Assembly (NCBI GenBank): GCA_016222825.1
Contig: JACRQF010000019.1
Span: 248,001-312,000 of the forward strand
Origin: Verrucomicrobiota bacterium
Lineage (GTDB): Bacteria > Verrucomicrobiota > Verrucomicrobiia > CAIQCK01
Length of the DNA stretch: 64,000 nt
Direction: 5' to 3'
Program-made: the position numbers and the translations under genes
Notes under the pieces: generated by a model
The model's database searches: none
What the model was told of the DNA's origin: nothing
What the model saw: the letters and a program-made list of their open reading frames with translations, nothing else
Shown here: piece after piece, positions 25,263-35,348 of the stretch
Numbering within the stretch: the stretch's first letter is position 1
Layout: each line of letters begins with the position of its first letter

Positions 25263-27347
25263 ATGAGGACACAAGGTTTTCGAACGAGCGTCGCCACGCT
25301 GCTGGCCGCGTTTCTGTGCGGCATCGCAGACATCGCAACGGCTGCGTCCAAGCCCGCGCCACGCTACCATCCCACCGACGCCGAGAAGCAGCAAATCCGC
25401 GCGAAAGCCGACGAACTGGCGGCGGCATTGAAGCAACTCACGGCGAAGAAAGCCGACCTGGCGCTGCTGGCCGACGTGGAGGTTTATCACAAGGCCGCCG
25501 ACTGGATTCTGCGCTACGCCGACGAAGAGTTTTACTCGAGGCGTTACGTGGCCGACGCGCTCGCCGCGCTCGACCGCGGGTTGGCGCGCGCAAAAGAACT
25601 CGCCGCGAACAAGCCGTCGTGGCCGGTGCAAAAAGGCCGGCTCGTGCGCGCCTATCGCTCGCGCGTGGACGGCAGCGTTCAACCGTATGCGCTGACCATC
25701 CCTGACAGCTACGACGGCAAGAAAGCCGTCCGCCTCGACCTCGTGCTTCATGGGCGCGGCTCAACGCTGAACGAAGTCAGCTTTATCGCGTCGCACGACG
25801 TAGCGCCGGCATCCCTGACGGCGTCACCGGGAGCAGGCCGCTCCAAGAACGCCGGCAAGGATGCCGGCGCTACGGGCGTGGACCACATCACGCTGGCAGT
25901 CTTCGGCCGCGTCAACAACGCCTACCGCTGGGCGGGCGAAACCGATGTGTTCGAGGCGCTCGCGTCGGTCCAGCAGCGATACAAGATTGACGAGAAGCGC
26001 ATCGTGCTGCGCGGCTTTTCGATGGGCGGCGCGGGCGCATGGCATCTCGGACTGCACTATCCCGACAAGTGGGCTGCCGTCGAGGCCGGCGCGGGATTCA
26101 CCGACACGAAGAAATACACCGCCGGCAGGCTCGCCAACCTCACGCCGACGCAAGAGAAGACGCTCCACATCTACGACGCCGAGGATTACGCGCTGAACGC
26201 CTTCAACGTCCCCTTGGTCGCCTATGCCGGCGAGGACGACCCGGCCATCCGCTGCACCGTCGCCATGCGCGAGGCGTTGGAACGGGAAGGCTTCAAGTTC
26301 AAGCCGGACGGCCTGAACTGGCTCACCAGCGACTTGCGCGCCATTTTCCTCATCGCCGCGAAGACGCCACACCGCTGGCATCCGGAGAGCAAGGCGGCGA
26401 GCGACAGGTTCATCAATGAAGCGGTGGCGAAGCGCGTAAGTTCTCCCGATCGTATTCGCTTTACCACCTATACGACGCGCTACAATTCTTGCTCCTGGCT
26501 GTATTTGGGGCTGTTGGAGAAACATTACGAACGCGCCGATGTCGAAGCTCGGTGTGAAGGAGAAAGAGTGTTCCTAAAGACCCGGAATGTTGCGCGCCTT
26601 AGCCTGTTGAATCCAGAAAGATGGCGAGAGGCCATCGTTGACGGTCAACCGTTCAAAGTGCAATCTGGATATACGCCTAGTGGCGCAAAAATAGGCTTCG
26701 TGGTATGGAAGGAAAAGGGTGTTTGGACCGACTATACTTCAGCCGCCCTTCGCACCCATAAACGCAAAGGCTTGCAAGGCCCGATTGACGACGCGTTCAT
26801 GGAGTCGTTCCTCTGCGTGCGTCCCACGGGTGTGCCTAACAACCCGGTGCCAAGTGACTACGCCAAAAAGACTTTTGAGCGGTTTGGAAAGGAGTTCGCG
26901 AAGTGGATGCGCGCCGATGTGCGAGTGGAAGACGACTGCAAAGTCATTATGGCTGAAGTTAGGAATCACAACCTAATTCTCTTTGGTGACCCGGCAAGCA
27001 ACCGGCTCATTGACCTGATCGCCGACAGCCTGCCGATCAAATGGACGAAGGACGCCATCACGCTCCGCGCCCCACGCTCCAAGATCCAACGTTCCTTCTC
27101 CGCCGCCGACCACGTGCTGGTGATGATCTGCCCGAACCCGCTCAACCCAGGCCGTTACATCGTGCTCAACAGCGGCCACACGTTCGGCGAAAAGGAATTC
27201 CGCGGCACCAACGCACTGCTCTTCCCGCGCCTCGGCGACTACGCGGTGATCAAACTAACGAAGACACTCACAGGCGAGGTGAACGAGGAAGTTGTGCTGG
27301 CGGGGTTGTTTGACGAGCAGTGGCAAGTGGCCCTCGGCGGGAAGTGA
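25263..27347 (+). CDS. Exported alpha/beta-hydrolase (esterase), paralogue 2, mosaic sequence
   Basis: 694 residues, signal peptide at the N-terminus, and the same order of domains as the upstream gene: LDLVLHGRGSTLNE, nucleophile elbow RGFSMGGAG with Ser253, and KGLQGPIDDAFMESFLCVRP in the C-terminal region. Two features set it apart. At codons ~180-204 an in-frame palindromic repeat (25799-25874) adds about 25 residues rich in Ala, Gly and Ser, placed where the paralogue has a short loop. From about 26430 to 26995 the DNA drops to roughly 43-52 percent G+C in hand-counted 60-base samples, against about 67 percent in a sampled stretch before it, yet the protein stays aligned with the paralogue. 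This looks like gene conversion or recombination with a homologue from another genome. Confidence 0.8.
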   Translation: MRTQGFRTSVATLLAAFLCGIADIATAASKPAPRYHPTDAEKQQIRAKADELAAALKQLTAKKADLALLADVEVYHKAADWILRYADEEFYSRRYVADALAALDRGLARAKELAANKPSWPVQKGRLVRAYRSRVDGSVQPYALTIPDSYDGKKAVRLDLVLHGRGSTLNEVSFIASHDVAPASLTASPGAGRSKNAGKDAGATGVDHITLAVFGRVNNAYRWAGETDVFEALASVQQRYKIDEKRIVLRGFSMGGAGAWHLGLHYPDKWAAVEAGAGFTDTKKYTAGRLANLTPTQEKTLHIYDAEDYALNAFNVPLVAYAGEDDPAIRCTVAMREALEREGFKFKPDGLNWLTSDLRAIFLIAAKTPHRWHPESKAASDRFINEAVAKRVSSPDRIRFTTYTTRYNSCSWLYLGLLEKHYERADVEARCEGERVFLKTRNVARLSLLNPERWREAIVDGQPFKVQSGYTPSGAKIGFVVWKEKGVWTDYTSAALRTHKRKGLQGPIDDAFMESFLCVRPTGVPNNPVPSDYAKKTFERFGKEFAKWMRADVRVEDDCKVIMAEVRNHNLILFGDPASNRLIDLIADSLPIKWTKDAITLRAPRSKIQRSFSAADHVLVMICPNPLNPGRYIVLNSGHTFGEKEFRGTNALLFPRLGDYAVIKLTKTLTGEVNEEVVLAGLFDEQWQVALGGK
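25799..25874 (+). repeat. Palindromic REP-like element inserted in frame in a coding gene
   Basis: 25799-25814 and 25859-25874 are perfect 16-base reverse complements (core GTAGCGCCGGCATCC / GGATGCCGGCGCTAC). The pairing continues inward to 25823/25850 with two mismatches, leaving a 26-base loop. The surrounding reading frame stays open. The homologous position in the neighbouring paralogue lacks it. Confidence 0.75.
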
Positions 27348-27408
27348 GCGCAACCCGAACGTTCAGAGCAGGCTTGCCGCTCGTGGCGGAGCGTCGCATA
27401 GTGGCGGC

Positions 27409-29175
27409 GTGGCTGGATTGATTCCCGATCACGTGCTCGACCAGGTGCGTCACGCCAACGACATCGTTGACGTGATCGGCTCCTATCTGCCCAACCTCAA
27501 GCGCACCGGCTCGACGTTCAAGACGCTCTGCCCATTTCACAAGGAGAAGACGCCGTCTTTCAACGTCAACCCCAACATGCAGCTCTTCAAATGCTTCGGC
27601 TGCGGCGTCGGCGGCGACGTGATCAAGTTCGTCATGCTCTGGGACCGGCTGGAGTTCCGCGAGGCGGTGGAGTTGCTCGCCAAACGCGCGAACATCCCGC
27701 TGGAATTCGGCGCCGACCGCGACCGCAGCGCGGCGCCGCAGAAGGCGCAACTCTACAAGCTGCACGACGAGGTGGCGGACTTTTTCCACTGGCAGTTGAT
27801 GAAGGAACCGGCGGCGCAGATCGCGCGCGATTACCTGAAGAAGCGGAAGGTGACGATGGAGGCGGCTCGCGAGTTCATGCTCGGCTACGCGCCGGACTCT
27901 TGGGACGCAACGTTGCAGTGGGGCGCGTCGCGGAAGCATCCGCCGCAACTGCTGGCGCTGGCCGGGCTGGTCGTCGAGCGCGAGGACGGCGGCTATTACG
28001 ACCGGTTTCGCGGGCGGCTGATGTTCCCGATTCGCGACGAGCAGGCGCGCGTCATCGGCTTCAGCGGCCGCGTGCTGGCCGGCGACGAAAAGACGGCGAA
28101 GTATGTCAACTCGCCAGAGTCGCCGATCTTCACCAAGGGCCGCGTGCTTTACGGTCTCGACAAGACCAAGCGGGCGCTGGTGGACGCGAAGCAAGCCATC
28201 GTCTGCGAAGGCCAACTCGATCTGATCGCCTGCTACACCAGCGGCGTGCAGAACATCGTCGCGTCGCAAGGCACGGCTTTCACCGACGACCACGGGCGCA
28301 TTTTGCGGCGCTATGTGGATGAAGTGGTGCTTTGTTTCGACTCGGACGCCGCCGGGCAGGGCGCGGCGGTGAAGAGCGTGGACCCTTTGCTCGCCGCCGG
28401 TCTTGTCGTGCGCGTCGCCACGATGCCCGCCGGCCACGACCCGGACAGCCTAGTGCGCGACGAAGGGCCGGACAAACTTCGCGCGGTGATCGCGGGGGCG
28501 CGGCCGTTCTTCGAGTTCCATCTCGATTACCTTTGCGCGCGGCACAATCCGCAGACGGACACGGGCAAGGTGCAGATCAGCCGCGGGCTGGCGGAGTCGT
28601 TGATGAAGGTTTCCAATGCCGTCCTGCGCGCCACCTACGTCCAGCGCAGCGCCGCGCGGCTCGGCGTGCCGGAGTCGGCGCTGCTGGAGGAAATGGGCAA
28701 GTTGCGCCGCGGCCGCGAGCGCGCCGCCGAACCGACGCCGGAAGCCGAGGCTCCGTCTGAGCAGCCGCCGCGTCCAGCGCCGTTGCCGGCGGAGAAGATG
28801 CTGCTGCAACTTGTGCTTGGCTGCAAAGGCGTCGTCACGCCGGCCTGCGAGGCGATTGATCCGCAGTGGCTGACGAGCAGCGCCGCGGGTGAAATGCTCA
28901 CGATGATCCGCCAGCTTCATGCCGCCGGAGATTGGCGCGGCCCGGACCAGTTGCTCGACGAGTTTCCCGACGCGCAGGAATGGCTGGCGGATTTGCTCGT
29001 GGACTTCCTTCAGCCGCCCTCGCCGCAACAGGCGGCATTGGACTGCGCGCAGGCGTTGCGGCGGCGTTGGACCCAGAGCCGCATCGAGGTGCTGACCAGC
29101 CAGTTGCGGCAGCCCGACCTTTCCACGGAGCAGATTCAGCGAATCCAGAAGCAAATCCTTGACTTGCGCAGGTGA
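27409..29175 (+). CDS. dnaG: DNA primase
   Basis: 588 residues from GTG 27409 (VAGLIPDHVLDQVRHANDI). The frame runs upstream into the preceding gene but only this start gives the family N-terminus; the ribosome-binding site is poor. The CHC2 zinc finger (CPFHKEKTPSF then FKCFGCG, ~39-64) is followed by the primase core and a TOPRIM domain with EGQLDLIA and DSDAAGQGA acidic residues. A Pro/Ala/Glu-rich linker (~440-465) leads to a C-terminal helicase-binding-like domain. It makes RNA primers at the replication fork with DnaB. rpoD follows 53 bases later, the classic macromolecular-synthesis arrangement, but rpsU is absent and two secreted esterases precede it instead. Confidence 0.93.
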   Translation: MAGLIPDHVLDQVRHANDIVDVIGSYLPNLKRTGSTFKTLCPFHKEKTPSFNVNPNMQLFKCFGCGVGGDVIKFVMLWDRLEFREAVELLAKRANIPLEFGADRDRSAAPQKAQLYKLHDEVADFFHWQLMKEPAAQIARDYLKKRKVTMEAAREFMLGYAPDSWDATLQWGASRKHPPQLLALAGLVVEREDGGYYDRFRGRLMFPIRDEQARVIGFSGRVLAGDEKTAKYVNSPESPIFTKGRVLYGLDKTKRALVDAKQAIVCEGQLDLIACYTSGVQNIVASQGTAFTDDHGRILRRYVDEVVLCFDSDAAGQGAAVKSVDPLLAAGLVVRVATMPAGHDPDSLVRDEGPDKLRAVIAGARPFFEFHLDYLCARHNPQTDTGKVQISRGLAESLMKVSNAVLRATYVQRSAARLGVPESALLEEMGKLRRGRERAAEPTPEAEAPSEQPPRPAPLPAEKMLLQLVLGCKGVVTPACEAIDPQWLTSSAAGEMLTMIRQLHAAGDWRGPDQLLDEFPDAQEWLADLLVDFLQPPSPQQAALDCAQALRRRWTQSRIEVLTSQLRQPDLSTEQIQRIQKQILDLRR

Positions 29176-29228
29176 GGTGTTCATATTGCGCGACTTTCGG
29201 CCCGTGAGGGTTTGACGTTTAGAATGGG

Positions 29229-30971
<1,743 letters not shown>

Positions 30972-31021
30972 CCGCTGCCGCAACGCGGCGGTCTCGATCG
31001 GAAAAGCACCGAGTCCAGCTT

Positions 31022-31753
31022 ATGCCATATCGAGTTCTCAGCCAGCAAGAGGTCGCGGACTACCTGCACCTGACCGCTGCGGACATCGAACGGCTCGTCA
31101 AGAACCACGATATTCCCTGCGAACTGCGCGGCAAGCGCCCCGTGTTTCGCAAGCGGGACATTGACGAGTGGGCCTCGCAACGCATCCTCAAGCTCGCCGA
31201 CAAACCGCTGGCCGAGTATCATCAAAAAAGCACCCGCGCCACCCAGACTGCGTTCCCGACCGATGCGATCATGCCGGACCTGATCCAGCCCGCGTTCATC
31301 GCGCCGCGGATGACCGCCAAGACGAAAGCCTCCGTCATCCGCGACATGGTGGCGCTGGCCGCGAGCACCGGCCGGGTTTATGACCCGCGCGTCCTGCTCG
31401 CCAGCGTCGAGGAGCGCGAGGAACTCTGCCCCACGGCTTTCCCCGGCGGCCTCGCGCTGCTGCACTCGCGTTACCAGCAGCCCGCCTTCTCCGAGGAGCC
31501 GTTCATCGTCCTCGGCCGCGCGCTCCAGCCCATCCACTTCGGCTCGCCCGACGGCCGGCCCACCGATCTCTTCTTCCTCGTCTGCTGCCAGGACGTGAAG
31601 ATCCACCTCCACACCCTCGCCCGCATCTGCTTGATGGCGCAGAAGTCTCCGTTGCTCGCCCAACTCCGCGAAGCCGAAGACGCCAACGCCATGTATGACT
31701 GTCTCGTGAACGCTGAGGCGGAAGTGTTGGAGAAACAGAACGCGGCTGAATGA
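31022..31753 (+). CDS. Helix-turn-helix / PTS EIIA (PtsN-like) fusion regulator
   Basis: 243 residues. Residues ~4-55 are an excisionase/MerR-like helix-turn-helix (VLSQQEVADYLHLTAADIERL, RPVFRKRDIDEWA). Residues ~85-235 are a PTS EIIA type-2 domain: DLIQPAFIAPRMTAKTKASV, then PGGLALLHSRYQQP with His148 at the phosphorylation site, then LVCCQDVKIHLHTLARI. Standard EIIA-Ntr and fructose EIIA domains take phosphate from HPr. Linking one to a DNA-binding or adaptor HTH suggests a phosphotransfer-controlled regulator. No other PTS component is in the window. It starts 50 bases after rpoD without an obvious terminator between them, so it may be co-transcribed. Confidence 0.78.
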   Translation: MPYRVLSQQEVADYLHLTAADIERLVKNHDIPCELRGKRPVFRKRDIDEWASQRILKLADKPLAEYHQKSTRATQTAFPTDAIMPDLIQPAFIAPRMTAKTKASVIRDMVALAASTGRVYDPRVLLASVEEREELCPTAFPGGLALLHSRYQQPAFSEEPFIVLGRALQPIHFGSPDGRPTDLFFLVCCQDVKIHLHTLARICLMAQKSPLLAQLREAEDANAMYDCLVNAEAEVLEKQNAAE

Positions 31754-31763
31754 TCTGTGTCTT

Positions 31764-33698
31764 CTACCGACCGTAGATTCCCGTGGGCGCAAGCATCTGG
31801 CGGGCTTTTTGAGCCAAACCGGGATTCGGGCCGGCCTCGACCGCTCTGAGCGCCTCGACGACCTCGCGGCGTTGGGCGGTCACTTTGTCAGCCAACGCCG
31901 CCAGACCTTCCAACGCCGATTGCCGGACCACCGGCTCTTCGGTCGTGGAGAGCGCGGCGATCATCGCGGTGACGATCTGGGAGAAGTCGGGCGTGCCGGC
32001 CAGGCCAATCTTGGTCAACGCCTGAAGGCTGGCGCTGCGCACGAGCGGCTCCTTGTCGCTCAATGCCTTGAGCAGGCCGGGAACCGCCTTGGCGACTTTC
32101 ATGCGCCCAAGTTCGTTGATGGCGATGGTGCGGATGAACGGACGCGAGTCGGGCAGGAGCGTGATCAGCGAATCCATCGCCGGCTCGCCTTTGCGCGCCA
32201 GACACTTCGCCGCCTCCTCGCAGATGTCCCAGTGCGGCTCCTTCACGGCCACGTGCAGCAGGAACGGGATGACTTCCGGGCCGTCGAGCTTGGCAATCGC
32301 CTCAACCGTCTCCAGACGAATCTGCGCCTCCTTTTCGTTTTGCCAGAAGGCCTGATGGTCGTCGAATCGCTTGCGCAGCTCGGCAAACGTGCCGGTCAGT
32401 GCCTTGGTCTTTTGCACAACGACCGGCGCGCGTTCCTTCCCGATGCAGTAGAGCGCCTCCAGTGTGCGAATAAAAAGCCGGCCGCTGGCGACCGCCGGAC
32501 TGGCGAGGCAGACGCCCTTGATTTGGTTGACGGCCAGAACCTTGACCGTCGGTGGAGTCGCGGTCAGCGCGTTGGCGTCAATCACGTAGGTGTTGCCCCG
32601 CTCCGAGCACCAATAGATCTTCCCGTCGCCGCCGGTTGGCGAGGAACTAAAGTGGTCGCGCACCTGGCCGTCCACGACCAGTTCATGGTTCGCGCCGTAG
32701 AAGAGCATCTTGCCGTTGTCGCCCGGCACCATCAGGTGCGGATAGATGAGCGGCGAGGGAACATACGGGCCGCCGGTCGTCAGATTCATGCGGACATGCG
32801 TCTCGGTCACGTCGCCGCTCCCGCTCGGGTCAATGCCCATCACCGGCCCAATCCGCCCGGATGAGGCATAGACCAAACCGTGGCCGAACACCGTGCTGGG
32901 ACCGACGCACACCTTCATCCCGCGGCAGGACCAAAGTTCCTTCCCGCTGTCCGGATCGTAGGAGACGACGGGCTCGCCGTTCACCACCAGTTGCGGCCGG
33001 CCTTGGACCTGGATCAGCATCGGCGTGCCGAAGTGGCCGAAGCCGGATGATTTTCGCGGCGTGCGCCAGCACTCCGAGCCGTCGCTCTGCCGGAACGCCG
33101 CGATGAAGGCGTCGCCTTTGTGGTCGCAGGACTGGATGACCATGTCTTTGTAGAGGACCGTGGAGGTGCCGAAGTTATACACCGCCTTGAACGGTCCCAG
33201 CGCGCGCTTCCAAATCACTTTGCCCTCCATGTCCAGCGCCACCAAGCCGGGACTGTCGAAGAACGCAAAAACGCGCCGGCCGTCGGTCGTCGGCGTGGGC
33301 GCGGCGAAGCCGGTCTTCGGATAAAGCAGCGTCTTCTCGTCGGGCAGGAGTTCCGTTTTCCAGAGAACCTTGCCGCTCCGGGCGTCGAGGCAGATGACGA
33401 GCCGTTTCGCGCCTTCATCCAGCGCGGCGGTGACGAAAACGCGGTTGCCCCAGATGATCGGCGACGAATTGCCCTCGCCCGGCAGCGGCGTGCGCCAGAC
33501 GACGTTCTCGGTCTCGCTCCAGACGACGGGCAAGTTTTTCTCGCCGGAAACTCCCGTGCCGTCACCCCGCCATGCAGGCCAGTTTCCCACAGCGGCCTGA
33601 TCGTCCGCCGCCCTCATCGTCCCGACAGCCCACGCCAAAATGACCAGACTCCAGAGGGCTCTTTGCAGGAAGAAACCGGTTTTGCGCATAGGCTTCAT
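31764..33698 (-). CDS. Exported PQQ-like beta-propeller protein with C-terminal HEAT repeats
   Basis: 644 residues from ATG 33698, which opens a signal peptide (MKPMRKTGFFLQRALWSLVI, ending near MRAAD); the frame extends upstream without support, and no clear ribosome-binding site is seen. Residues ~40-420 are PQQ-type propeller blades (NWPAWRGDGTGVSGEKNLP, VICLDARSGKVLWKTEL, VSYDPDSGKELWSC). Residues ~470-635 are HEAT repeats (VEAIAKLDGPEVIPFLLHVA, AINELGRMKVAKAVPGLLKA, LVRSASLQAL). Such exported PQQ-like proteins are common in Verrucomicrobiota and Planctomycetota and usually lack PQQ dehydrogenase activity. Probably a periplasmic scaffold; partner unknown. Converges with the HTH-EIIA gene (10-base gap). 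Confidence 0.82.
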   Translation of the reverse strand: MKPMRKTGFFLQRALWSLVILAWAVGTMRAADDQAAVGNWPAWRGDGTGVSGEKNLPVVWSETENVVWRTPLPGEGNSSPIIWGNRVFVTAALDEGAKRLVICLDARSGKVLWKTELLPDEKTLLYPKTGFAAPTPTTDGRRVFAFFDSPGLVALDMEGKVIWKRALGPFKAVYNFGTSTVLYKDMVIQSCDHKGDAFIAAFRQSDGSECWRTPRKSSGFGHFGTPMLIQVQGRPQLVVNGEPVVSYDPDSGKELWSCRGMKVCVGPSTVFGHGLVYASSGRIGPVMGIDPSGSGDVTETHVRMNLTTGGPYVPSPLIYPHLMVPGDNGKMLFYGANHELVVDGQVRDHFSSSPTGGDGKIYWCSERGNTYVIDANALTATPPTVKVLAVNQIKGVCLASPAVASGRLFIRTLEALYCIGKERAPVVVQKTKALTGTFAELRKRFDDHQAFWQNEKEAQIRLETVEAIAKLDGPEVIPFLLHVAVKEPHWDICEEAAKCLARKGEPAMDSLITLLPDSRPFIRTIAINELGRMKVAKAVPGLLKALSDKEPLVRSASLQALTKIGLAGTPDFSQIVTAMIAALSTTEEPVVRQSALEGLAALADKVTAQRREVVEALRAVEAGPNPGLAQKARQMLAPTGIYGR

Positions 33699-33891
33699 GG
33701 TATGCTGGACGCTGGCGCAAAAACAAGCCGGCAGCGCCCGCGGGGGCCAACGCTCCCGACTCCTGAATAGCCGCAATTTCTCCATTGCGTTGCGCTGGTT
33801 TTCCCGGCTTAATCCCGCGCTAAATTTGCCGGCCCAAGTGCCATAGAGAACCGGTGGCCGGCGCCCATAGAAGAGTCAGGAACGAAAGAAC

Positions 33892-35103
33892 ATGCCACAT
33901 ACATTGCGCGGTAATGTCGTCATTGGGCAGTCGGGTGGTCCGACCGCCGTCATCAACCAATCGCTCGTCGGCGTCATCGAGGCGCTGCGCGGCAAGCCGG
34001 GCATCGAGAAAATCCTCGGCTGCGTCCACGGCGTCTCCGGCATCGTCAAGGAACATTACGTCGAGTTGCAGGACCTCTCGCACGCGAAGCTGGAGCGCAT
34101 CGCCGGCACGCCGTCATCAGCCCTCGGCTCCAGCCGCGACAAGCCCGACGCGGAATACTGCAAGCGCATTTTCGCGTCGTTCGAGAAGCAGAACGTCCGC
34201 TACTTTTTTTACATCGGCGGCAACGACAGCTCCGACACCTGCCGCATCGTCAACGAGATGGGCCGCGAGCACCGCTACGAGTTGCGGGCGTTCCACGTGC
34301 CGAAGACCATTGACAACGATCTCCAGCACAACGACCACACGCCCGGCTTCGGCTCGGCGGCGCGGTTCGTAGCGTGCGCGTTCATGGGCGACAACCTCGA
34401 CAACCTCGCGTTGCCCGGCGTGAAGATCAACGTCATCATGGGCCGCCACGCAGGCTTCCTCACCGCCGCCTCCATGCTCGGCCGCCGCAGCGAGGCCGAC
34501 GGGCCGCACCTCGTCTATGTGCCCGAGGTCGTGTTCCATGCCGACAAGTTCCTCGCCGACGTGGACGCGGCCTACAAGAAATGGGGCCGCTGCCTCATCG
34601 CCGTCAGCGAAGGCGTCCACGACGAACACCGCCGGCCGATGGCCGCGAAACTCGCCGAGATGTCCGGCGCGCCCATCGAGCGCGACAGCCACGGCAACGT
34701 CCAGCTCTCCGGTTCCGGCGTGCTGGGCGATTTCCTGGCCGACCTCATCAAGAAGCAACTCAAGATCAAGCGCGTGCGCGCCGACACCTTCGGCTACCTC
34801 CAGCGCTCGTTTGCCGGATGCGTCTCCGAATCGGACGCCCGCGAGGCGCGCGAGTCCGCCCACGAGGCGGGTCGGCTGGCAGTATCGGGCGAGCACGACG
34901 GCTCCGTGGCCATCCAGCGCGTCAGCGATGCGCCCTACAAGGTGGCTTACAAGCGCATTGAGTTGGCCGACGTGGCCGCCAAGACGCGCCACCTCGATCC
35001 GTTGTTCGTCGTCAATGGCAACAACATCGCCGACAGCTTCAAGACCTACGCCCTGCCGTTGGTCGGCAAGCTGCCGGAAGTGGACACACTGATCGAGCGG
35101 TAA
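33892..35103 (+). CDS. pfp: Pyrophosphate-dependent 6-phosphofructokinase
   Basis: 403 residues. Motifs are those of the phosphofructokinase fold: GQSGGPTAVINQSLVG, the nucleotide/PPi loop YIGGNDSSDTC, the catalytic PKTIDNDL and MGRHAGFLTAAS. In ATP-dependent enzymes the loop is GGDGS; the Asp after GG(N/D) and the Lys before TIDNDL mark PPi-dependent enzymes. It should convert fructose 6-phosphate and pyrophosphate to fructose 1,6-bisphosphate and phosphate, reversibly, so it can serve glycolysis and gluconeogenesis. It is a single-gene unit with a strong hairpin 25 bases after the stop codon. Confidence 0.88.
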   Translation: MPHTLRGNVVIGQSGGPTAVINQSLVGVIEALRGKPGIEKILGCVHGVSGIVKEHYVELQDLSHAKLERIAGTPSSALGSSRDKPDAEYCKRIFASFEKQNVRYFFYIGGNDSSDTCRIVNEMGREHRYELRAFHVPKTIDNDLQHNDHTPGFGSAARFVACAFMGDNLDNLALPGVKINVIMGRHAGFLTAASMLGRRSEADGPHLVYVPEVVFHADKFLADVDAAYKKWGRCLIAVSEGVHDEHRRPMAAKLAEMSGAPIERDSHGNVQLSGSGVLGDFLADLIKKQLKIKRVRADTFGYLQRSFAGCVSESDAREARESAHEAGRLAVSGEHDGSVAIQRVSDAPYKVAYKRIELADVAAKTRHLDPLFVVNGNNIADSFKTYALPLVGKLPEVDTLIER

Positions 35104-35128
35104 GAGCCGCACAAGTGTTTGCAGGAGA

Positions 35129-35161
35129 AGGCCCGCGCAGCCGTCGAGGTTGCGCGGGCCT
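35129..35161 (+). terminator. Hairpin downstream of the phosphofructokinase gene
   Basis: 35129-35142 pairs with 35148-35161 (AGGCCCGCGCAGCC / GGTTGCGCGGGCCT, one G-U pair, loop GTCGA). The stem is very stable and sits 25 bases after the stop codon. Only a short TGATCGTTT follows, so termination may be partial or factor-assisted. Confidence 0.55.
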
Positions 35162-35348
35162 GATCGTTTGGGCGCCTGCAAGATGGCGTCGAACAATGCA
35201 GTTCTCGTCCGGCTGGGCTCAACCATGCCAGCAGGAAGCTCCAAATCCCACGGAGACTCCAGCCTGCTGTCGGGGGAAGATCCCGATCGTTTCCGACAGA
35301 CCGTTTCCGACGCTTGACGTGGCGGCTTCATCTTCCGATACTGCCGGC

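Noticed and set aside
35115..35348. Extended start of the Gfo/Idh/MocA protein
   Set aside because: The extra 78 codons overlap the terminator hairpin and would hide the twin-arginine signal that begins at 35349.
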